A stretch of 11,735 bases of DNA from Planctomycetota bacterium (GTDB lineage Bacteria; Planctomycetota; UBA11346), in the NCBI GenBank assembly GCA_013821615.1, contig JACDGQ010000050.1, forward strand, positions 1-11,735. The letters run 5' to 3'. The notes beneath the pieces are model-generated. The model ran no database searches and was not told the DNA's origin. It worked only from the letters and a program-made list of their open reading frames with translations. Within the stretch, counting starts at the first letter, position 1. Every line of letters begins with the position of its first letter. The translations under genes were made by a program, and so were the position numbers. Positions 1-5,112 of the stretch are shown piece by piece.

Positions 1-585
1 GGGATGCACCCCGCCGCAGCGGCGGTGACGGCGGCGGTAATCGCGATCCTGTGGGCCGCTTGGCGCCGCCGCCCGGCGCAGGCGCTGTTGGCCGCGGTCA
101 TCTTCGAAGTGGCGCTCGCCCTGATCCCGGCCGTCCACGACTGGCTGGCCGAGCAACAGCTGTGGCCGGCCGCGCTGGTCGCGCTGATCGTGGGCATGAC
201 CGTGCTGGTGGGCGTCGCCAGCCTGCCGACCGTGGTGTCGCGACGCGTCACGCGCTTGGCCGCGTGGGTCGCGCTGGCCGGGCTGCTCGGCGCCCTGATC
301 TCCCGCACCCACGGGAATCCATCACCCCTCCCCCTCTTCCCCTGGCTGGCCGTCCCCGCGCTGCTCTCAGCGATCGCCACCGCCGCCTGGCGCGCACGCG
401 ACTGGGCGACCGCGCTGCCGCTCGCCGTCATCGCACTCTGCGGGCTGCCTTGCGTCATGCCCGACAACAAGGCCTGGCTGGGCATCTGGGCAGCGTTCGG
501 GCTGCTCGGCGCGGCACTGGTGGTGGGGTGGCGGCGGCTGGCGGGAGCGCGGCGCATCCCACCGGATCAGTCCGCGACCGAATAA
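1..585 (+). CDS. Polytopic membrane protein, possibly 5'-truncated by the window edge
   Basis: I do not recognise this protein. From the ATG at position 4 it has 193 residues and is almost entirely hydrophobic. About six or seven membrane segments can be drawn, roughly at residues 4-20, 26-44, 55-76, 84-101, 112-128, 135-152 and 157-176, with short arginine-rich loops between several of them. The reading frame is still open at base 1 and no ribosome binding site can be seen, so the ATG may be an internal methionine of a longer protein. The gene ends in TAA and faces the minus-strand gene ending at 669, with 83 bp between them. It acts in the cytoplasmic membrane; no substrate or catalytic motif is visible. 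The reading frame is well supported by hydrophobicity and GC-rich third positions, but the start is not. Confidence 0.7.
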   Translation, partial: GMHPAAAAVTAAVIAILWAAWRRRPAQALLAAVIFEVALALIPAVHDWLAEQQLWPAALVALIVGMTVLVGVASLPTVVSRRVTRLAAWVALAGLLGALISRTHGNPSPLPLFPWLAVPALLSAIATAAWRARDWATALPLAVIALCGLPCVMPDNKAWLGIWAAFGLLGAALVVGWRRLAGARRIPPDQSATE

Positions 586-668
586 CGGTGGCCTGCGTCC
601 GTCACCAACGACCGACAGTCAGGAAGAACCAGCGTCTCATCCACGCCACCCGATGAGCCCGGACCGCA

Positions 669-1262
669 TCACCCCGGACTTCTCGGCAAGGGTGGATGGA
701 AAGTTGCCTCCATGTGCAGACTGCCAAAATGGGACCGGCCATGCCCTCGGCGCCCTGACAGCGCGCCGGTGGCGGAGGGCGGCACGGGCGCTGATTGTCC
801 CGAGGGTCTCGACAGTCCATCCGCCACCATTGCCGCCACACCCGGCTCAAGGGTGCCGTCGACCATCTGCCCGCCAGGAGTCATGATCGGAGGCCCATTC
901 GCCATCCCCGTGCGACGGTCCTTGGTCATGACTGTAGCGGCAGAGCCGACTGCGGCTGCAGGCGGCTCCGCCACGACCATCTTTGCATGCGCCGGGAATT
1001 CCGTGCGATCATGGGCCGCACCAGACGTGCTGGTATGGCTGACGGCGTCCATCGCCCCGAACAACGGTGACGCCGAAGCGTCGGACCTCGCCAGAGCCGA
1101 CACGGCCAGAGCTGAGTCAGCCTGAGCAGCCAACGCCGAAGGCAGGACCGGTCTCCGGCCTCCGGTGACCCAGCTCCGCGACGGCATGGCCAGTGCCAGC
1201 GCCGCGACCGTCGTAGTGGCGACGAAACCGACGAGCGCGATCTTGTTCGCTCTGGTCCTCAT
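669..1262 (-). CDS. Secreted protein of unknown function, coupled to the upstream lipoprotein gene
   Basis: The 197-residue product begins with a typical signal peptide: a basic start (MRTRANK), then a hydrophobic core at about residues 8-26 ending in ALALA. The mature part is rich in alanine, proline, serine and methionine, with no cysteine and no recognisable domain. Its ATG (1262-1260) overlaps the TGA of the lipoprotein gene (1261-1259) in an ATGA junction, so translational coupling is likely. This overlap and the signal peptide are the reasons for choosing this frame over the competing plus-strand frame at 712-1125. The C-terminus turns into histidine- and arginine-containing low-complexity sequence. 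The function is unknown. The two proteins are probably exported together, but an interaction is only inferred from the coupling. Confidence 0.6.
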   Translation of the reverse strand: MRTRANKIALVGFVATTTVAALALAMPSRSWVTGGRRPVLPSALAAQADSALAVSALARSDASASPLFGAMDAVSHTSTSGAAHDRTEFPAHAKMVVAEPPAAAVGSAATVMTKDRRTGMANGPPIMTPGGQMVDGTLEPGVAAMVADGLSRPSGQSAPVPPSATGALSGRRGHGRSHFGSLHMEATFHPPLPRSPG

Positions 1263-2494
1263 GGCGCGAACGGAATGCCACCGAGGAAGGTGTCGTTGTT
1301 GGATGCTCCGCCATCGTTGTTCGGGGTCGGATCGAAGGCAAGCCCATAGGTCACAGCACCGTCAAAGAGGACCCCCGCCGAGGTGCAGAACAGTTCGACC
1401 AAGCCCACGACATGCTGGTTACCAGCAGGCAGGGAAGAATCTTCGAAGAAGCGCTCAGCGCCGAGGGAGATATCGCCAGAAACCTGGTCGATGTCCAGCG
1501 ACACAATGAAGAACGTTTCAGCGCCGATAGTCATGGTGGCGTGAGCGGGATCGATGGTGGTGGTCTGCGTCGTGTTCTTCGCATAGTGGTGGAGGACGTA
1601 GGCAGTGGTCGTCTGACCGGCCGTATTTCCCGGCGAAATCAGAAGATCATCATTCGTCGTCTTCACCGAGGTGATCGTGGTCGGGATGGTCTTGGGCGCG
1701 ACCGTCAGGGTCACTGAATTCGTCACCGTCGAACCATTCCTTTCGAGGTAGGTGCCGGTCGTGAAATCGAGTGAAAAGGTCGCCGCGGTGGTGTGGGTCG
1801 AGAAGCCATTGAAGAAGCTGGCCTGCGCCTTCCACGTGGTGCCGTCCAGGATGAGACCGATCGGCTGCGTGTCGTCGGTATCACTCGAGATCGAGATGAA
1901 GCCGAGCGGGTTCACCACGGCATAGGCCTTTGCACCGACAGTGAAGCCCGTGCCAGCAGTGACCGTCGCCACCGTCAGCTCATAGATGCCACCCGGAGGG
2001 GCGACGAACGCGGTGGTGGTGCGGGTATCGCTGAAGGTGTTGGTGCTGGTCAGATTGCCCGTTGTCGAATCGAACTTCCGCACCGCGCTGTCGACGACGA
2101 AGCTCCCTGGATTGACATGGACGGTGGTGGTGCTGCCATCCCCGTCGATGAAGGTGCCGTTTCCGGCACCGTCGATCGCCACCGTCTCGTGCGCGATGAT
2201 GGGATGGCTGATCCGGCTGATGGCCGGCGCCGAGCCAACGATGTTGAATACATAGGTATCGCCGACCGCTGCGCCGGGCGTTGTCCCCGTCACCGATTGC
2301 GTGGTCATGGCGATGGGGGTGCCGACGCTGCCACCCGCACCACCGCCGCCACCGCCGCCACCGCCACCGCCACCAGCGGCCGGAGCGCCACCACCACCAC
2401 CGCCCCCTGACCCACAGCCCGCTAGCACGGCGCAGAGGGCCAAAGTCATGGAGCGGAAGATGTTCCGCACTGGGATGGTGAGGGCGGTGCGCAT
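1259..2494 (-). CDS. Lipoprotein with a polyglycine linker and a threonine-rich beta-type domain
   Basis: I chose the internal ATG at 2494, which gives 411 residues, because it has GGAG seven bases upstream and starts a proper lipoprotein signal. That signal is a basic N-terminus, a hydrophobic stretch and the lipobox L24-A25-G26-C27. The frame stays open upstream to 2575, but the extra 27 residues look non-coding. After Cys27 comes a glycine tract (runs of seven and twelve glycines, residues 28-55) that would tether the body of the protein to a membrane. The body is rich in Thr, Val, Ser and Asp with alternating hydrophobic residues, as in beta-sandwich or beta-solenoid surface proteins. I recognise no family and no catalytic motif. 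The base composition is visibly less GC-rich than the neighbouring genes. It is the first gene of a two-gene unit with the secreted protein at 669-1262. Confidence 0.8.
   Translation of the reverse strand: MRTALTIPVRNIFRSMTLALCAVLAGCGSGGGGGGGAPAAGGGGGGGGGGGGAGGSVGTPIAMTTQSVTGTTPGAAVGDTYVFNIVGSAPAISRISHPIIAHETVAIDGAGNGTFIDGDGSTTTVHVNPGSFVVDSAVRKFDSTTGNLTSTNTFSDTRTTTAFVAPPGGIYELTVATVTAGTGFTVGAKAYAVVNPLGFISISSDTDDTQPIGLILDGTTWKAQASFFNGFSTHTTAATFSLDFTTGTYLERNGSTVTNSVTLTVAPKTIPTTITSVKTTNDDLLISPGNTAGQTTTAYVLHHYAKNTTQTTTIDPAHATMTIGAETFFIVSLDIDQVSGDISLGAERFFEDSSLPAGNQHVVGLVELFCTSAGVLFDGAVTYGLAFDPTPNNDGGASNNDTFLGGIPFAP
2330..2407 (-). repeat. GGT/GGC codon microsatellite encoding polyglycine
   Basis: On the plus strand this stretch is a run of CCA and CCG triplets, interrupted once by the APAA codons. 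On the coding strand it reads as GGT/GGC glycine codons, residues 30-55 of the lipoprotein. The triplet period means slippage would change linker length without breaking the frame. Confidence 0.85.
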
Positions 2495-2695
2495 GCGGAT
2501 GCTCCAGCGGGAATGATCCCGAAAACAAGGTGGTTTGATGCCAGTCACGCCCGCCATTGGACCACCGTTCCGCACCCGTCAAGCTTGGCAGGCGACCCCA
2601 AGCGACTTCGGGCCGAGGCGCTGGAGGCGCGTTGCCGCGGACGGCTGCCGACTCACCCCATGCGCGAGCCGCTGACCTGCGGTACTCTTCCCACC

Positions 2696-3160
2696 ATGCC
2701 CCCCCTCACCTTCCGCTCCGGCAATGATCTCGACGTGGACGAGGTCATCGACCTCTACCGCGATACCAGCCTGGGTGCGCGCCGGCCGCTCGACGATCGC
2801 GACATCGTGGTCGGCATGCTGCGCCACGCGAACCTGGTGATCACCGCGTGGGATGGCGCGCTGCTGGTCGGCATCGCGCGTACCCTGACCGACTTCGGCT
2901 ATGTCGCCTACCTGGCCGACCTGGCGGTGCGCGAGAGCCACCAGCGGCGCGGGCTCGGCTGCGAGCTGATCCGCCGGACGCGCGCGGACCTGGGGCCGCG
3001 CGCCATGCTGGTGCTGCTCGCCGCACCGGCCGCCGTCGACTATTATCCACGCATCGGCTTCCAACACCATCCGCAGGCCTGGACGCTCAAGCCGGGAGAG
3101 GCGTTGGTGGGGGATACGCCGTTCAATGGGCAGGCGATCGGGGGGGATCCGAGACCTTAG
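2696..3160 (+). CDS. GNAT-family N-acetyltransferase
   Basis: This is a 154-residue acetyltransferase of the GNAT fold, which transfers the acetyl group of acetyl-CoA to an amine; the substrate cannot be told. Visible features are the helix alpha1 segment DVDEVIDLYR (residues 13-22), the strand pair NLVITAWDGALLVGIART (46-63), and motif A (LADLAVRESHQRRGLG), with the acetyl-CoA pyrophosphate loop Q83-R84-R85-G86-L87-G88. The C-terminal VDYYPRIGF (about 114-122) is typical of this subgroup and supplies a tyrosine often used as general acid. Its length fits a single GNAT domain. I chose the ATG at 2696 because the fold begins there. An ATG at 2660 and the longer frame from 2513 add only unconserved-looking residues. 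No good ribosome site is visible for any of these starts. A 7-bp repeat array begins four bases after the TAG. Confidence 0.88.
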   Translation: MPPLTFRSGNDLDVDEVIDLYRDTSLGARRPLDDRDIVVGMLRHANLVITAWDGALLVGIARTLTDFGYVAYLADLAVRESHQRRGLGCELIRRTRADLGPRAMLVLLAAPAAVDYYPRIGFQHHPQAWTLKPGEALVGDTPFNGQAIGGDPRP

Positions 3161-3164
3161 AGCC

Positions 3165-3231
3165 GAGGGGCGAGGGGCGAGGGGCGAGGGGCGAGGGGCG
3201 AGGTGCGAAGTGCGAAGTGCGAAGTGCGAAG
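3165..3231. repeat. Heptanucleotide tandem array A (GAGGGGC changing to GAAGTGC)
   Basis: In one continuous 7-bp register there are five GAGGGGC units (3165-3199), one GAGGTGC (3200-3206) and three GAAGTGC (3207-3227), followed by a decayed GAAGCGG. The middle unit is an exact intermediate between the other two types. The array begins directly behind the acetyltransferase stop codon. It resembles the heptameric short tandemly repeated repetitive sequences described in cyanobacteria, although no relationship is implied. Confidence 0.95.
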
Positions 3232-3298
3232 CGGACGACCAGCGGCTTGAGCATTCCGGTGACGCTGACTCGCTCTGGGCGCGGTGAGGTGATGGGAG

Positions 3299-3354
3299 GC
3301 TGATGGCTGATGGCTGATGGCTGATGGCTGATGGCTGATGGCTAATGGCTGACA
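3299..3354. repeat. Heptanucleotide tandem array B (GCTGATG)
   Basis: Six perfect GCTGATG units (3299-3340) are followed in the same register by GCTAATG and GCTGACA. Positions 3373-3387 carry the reverse complement of two units, so a transcript through this region could form a long hairpin. The array lies about 95 bp upstream of the secreted protein gene at 3448. Confidence 0.95.
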
Positions 3355-3372
3355 GCCGTCTGCCGCCTCCCG

Positions 3373-3387
3373 ACAGCCATCAGCCAT
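3373..3387. repeat. Inverted copy of the array B heptamers
   Basis: This 15-base segment is the reverse complement of ATGGCTGATGGCTGT. All but its outermost base pair with two consecutive units of array B, and the final degenerate unit also matches CTGACAG. It creates a stem-loop with a loop of roughly 20 bases or more, depending on which units pair. It could act as a terminator-like structure or simply be a product of repeat inversion. Confidence 0.75.
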
Positions 3388-3447
3388 CCACACATGCGTC
3401 CCCCCTCGTTCCAACAACGATGGCAGACCATTGGCGTAGTTTTGGAT

Positions 3448-4137
3448 ATGCGTTCGCTGCCACCCCTGCTCCTCGTCGTCGGCTCGCTCCTCGGGCAGGC
3501 GTCGGCTGGGGCGGCGGAGCCGGCGGCGAACGCGCCCAACCTGGTGGTGAATGGCAGCCTCGACCAGGCGGATCCCGCGGATGCGCTGCGGCCACTCGGC
3601 TGGGAACGGCCGGACGGGTTGGGCGTGCGCTGGGAAGACGCGCCGGCATCGGCGGGCGCAGGGCACGGCAAGGCACTGCGCCTCGACACGGCGATCTCTG
3701 AGATCGGCATGATGGACCAGTGGAAGAAGGTCGGCATCACGGCGTGGAACATTCCGAGCGCCACCGCCGATCCGGTCGCCGCGACCTACGGCCTGTCCAT
3801 GTACTCGCAGGCCTTCCCCATCACCAAGGGCCGCAGCTACCGCGTGTCGGTCGCCTATCACGGCGCGGGCGGGGCCAAGGTCTGGGTGCGCGGCTATGGC
3901 GAACTGACCCGGCCCGACGGCGTCGAGAAGCGGCGCCTGTACGAGGCGGTCGCCGAGGTCACTGCGAGCCCGCAGGGCTGGACGGTGACCGCGCATGATT
4001 TCGCACCGACCAAACACACGCCGAAAGTAACCGAGATGAAGGTCATGCTGTTCGCGTACTGGCCGCCGGGGCTGTCGTGGTTCGACGATGTGCGCGTGGT
4101 CGAATTGGCAGAGGAGTCGCCGGCCGCGGCGCCTTGA
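3448..4137 (+). CDS. Secreted protein with a carbohydrate-binding-like beta-sandwich domain
   Basis: The 229-residue product starts with a signal peptide (MRSLPPLLLVVGSLLGQASAG) with probable cleavage near residues 20-24. The mature part runs from N31-L-V-V-N-G to W211-F-D-D-V-R-V. These opening and closing strands are characteristic of CBM4/9-like, galactose-binding-type jelly-roll domains, which usually bind polysaccharide. Between them lie SYRVSVAYHGAGG (130-142) and KVWVRGYGEL (144-153), further beta strands. No glycosidase catalytic domain is present, so this is a stand-alone binding or surface protein. I chose the ATG at 3448 because it starts the signal peptide; ATGs at 3394 and 3421 would bury it, and none has a convincing ribosome site. 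The gene is bracketed by heptamer arrays on both sides, and the last one begins within its TGA. The family assignment is moderate and the ligand is unknown. Confidence 0.75.
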   Translation: MRSLPPLLLVVGSLLGQASAGAAEPAANAPNLVVNGSLDQADPADALRPLGWERPDGLGVRWEDAPASAGAGHGKALRLDTAISEIGMMDQWKKVGITAWNIPSATADPVAATYGLSMYSQAFPITKGRSYRVSVAYHGAGGAKVWVRGYGELTRPDGVEKRRLYEAVAEVTASPQGWTVTAHDFAPTKHTPKVTEMKVMLFAYWPPGLSWFDDVRVVELAEESPAAAP

Positions 4138-4177
4138 GACGCGAGACGCGAGACGCGAGACGCGAGACGCGAGACGC
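4136..4177. repeat. Heptanucleotide tandem array C (GAGACGC)
   Basis: Six perfect GAGACGC units run without interruption. The first two bases of the array are the GA of the TGA stop codon (4135-4137) of the secreted protein gene. The unit differs from array A's GAGGGGC at two positions. Confidence 0.96.
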
Positions 4178-4269
4178 GTTACGGCAGCGCCGCGTTTCGA
4201 GCGCGAGTATCCAGTGAAAAAATGCAGAATTTATCGGGAAACCGAGCATTACCTGCTCAATGACGGCAT

Positions 4270-4373
4270 GCGGCCCAGTGGGCCGCGGTCCCAGGGGGGA
4301 GTCAGGCCAGAGTCGTGATGGAACCGTTGCGCGGGGATGTCTTCCCCCCTGGGACCGCGGGCCACTGGGCCGC
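4270..4373. repeat. Long inverted repeat, 31-bp arms
   Basis: The left arm 4270-4300 and right arm 4343-4373 are reverse complements with one mismatch over 31 bp, separated by 42 bp. The outer 17 bases of the left arm (GCGGCCCAGTGGGCCGC) are themselves a palindrome with a single central base; the right arm has one change in the matching place. The element sits between two convergent genes (ends at 4137 and 4427), so it could serve as a bidirectional transcription stop, but there is no T-tract. Its size and shape also fit a small non-autonomous palindromic mobile element. Confidence 0.88.
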
Positions 4374-4426
4374 TCTTCAGCAGCGCTTTGCGACCGGATC
4401 CAGCGCCATGACGTGAATTCCCCCGC

Positions 4427-4870
4427 TCAGCGCGGATTGTCGATCGGATCTGCGTCGTGACGCGCGGCGACGTTGTGCAGCGCGGCAGGGATGTATTTGT
4501 TGGGCTCGGCGCTGACCTTCTGGGCGGCGGCGGCGTTCGCGCAGGCGATCACGTAGGTGCGCGGCGGCAGGATGACCTCGGTGGTCACGGTGACCGTCAC
4601 GGCATCGGTACCGAGCGTCTCGCCGGTGACCGGGCAGCGCGTGTTGATCGCTTTGGGCTTGTCGACGGCGGCGGGGTCCGCGCTCGCGGCTCCCGCGCCC
4701 GCAGTCGGGGACGCGGCTCCAGCGGCCCCCGGACCGGCGCCGGCAGCCGACTTGCCATCGGCTCCGGCCACGGTGCCGAACTCGCCATTGCCCTGAGTGC
4801 GGCTCTCGCCGCAGCCGGCGATGGCGACCAGGAAGATGAAGATCGGCAGGCGGAGGGTGCGAAGATCCAT
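4427..4870 (-). CDS. Lipoprotein with a C-terminal degenerate YHS-like domain
   Basis: The 147-residue product begins with a lipoprotein signal ending in I17-A18-G19-C20. The ATG at 4870 has GGAG six bases upstream, a strong start. Residues 38-70 are an Ala/Gly/Pro-rich linker. The C-terminal part contains C79-P-V-T-G, a beta-rich segment (VTVTVTTEVILPPRTYVIAC) ending in Cys110, and then a helix and the segment NKYIPAAL. This pattern, Cys-Pro-Val-x-Gly, then Tyr-x-x-x-Cys, then Pro-x-Lys-Tyr, resembles YHS-type metal-binding domains. The second cysteine of each usual pair is replaced (Thr82 and Ala/Asn after Cys110), so metal binding is uncertain. The protein would be anchored in the envelope. 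It is divergent from the transketolase gene and convergent with the secreted protein gene. The lipoprotein call is firm, the domain call is tentative. Confidence 0.75.
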   Translation of the reverse strand: MDLRTLRLPIFIFLVAIAGCGESRTQGNGEFGTVAGADGKSAAGAGPGAAGAASPTAGAGAASADPAAVDKPKAINTRCPVTGETLGTDAVTVTVTTEVILPPRTYVIACANAAAAQKVSAEPNKYIPAALHNVAARHDADPIDNPR

Positions 4871-5028
4871 CGTCGGCTCCAGGCGCGGGGCGGGGCGGAG
4901 GCTGGCAGCGGGGTGCGCCGCCAGGGATCCACCCAGGGGAACGCGATGATTGCCACGGGCGGGAGCCAGCGCAAGCCGGGCATGGGGCCCCTGCCGAGGC
5001 GCGTCTGACGCCCCCGGACAGGCTCCGC

Positions 5029-5060
5029 TTGCACCGGATCCGCGTTGCGGACAGTATTAT
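5029..5060 (+). promoter_or_regulatory. Possible promoter of the transketolase operon
   Basis: TTGCAC (5029-5034) and TATTAT (5055-5060) resemble sigma-70 type -35 and -10 boxes, but the 20-bp spacing is longer than the usual 16-18. The patch is AT-rich compared with its surroundings and lies about 50 bp before the ATG, between divergent genes. It overlaps the TTATCCCT motif also present upstream of the exporter gene at 8684. Confidence 0.3.
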
Positions 5061-5112
5061 CCCTAAATCACCACCATTCAGCACCACCGCTCCTGACCAG
5101 GAAAGCAGCCCC

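Noticed and set aside
712..1125. A 137-codon plus-strand frame opposite the secreted protein gene
   Set aside because: It has no signal, domain or start site, whereas the minus strand has a signal peptide and an ATGA coupling.
3165..3354. CRISPR array
   Set aside because: The units are 7 bp in direct tandem without spacers, and no cas gene is present.
3157..4017. A 286-codon minus-strand frame across arrays A and B
   Set aside because: Its repetitive peptides come from the heptamer arrays, and the rest is antisense to the secreted protein gene.
4214..4318. A short frame starting at GTG 4214 (VKKCRIYRETEHYLL...), 34 codons, running into the long inverted repeat
   Set aside because: The second half is just translation of the palindrome arm and no ribosome site is seen. 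The AT-rich first half could be a gene remnant, but there is nothing to support it.
4871..5112. A riboswitch in the leader of transketolase, for example a thiamine element
   Set aside because: I looked for the conserved CTGAGA-type and other thiamine or cobalamin boxes and saw none; the region seems only to be a divergent promoter region.
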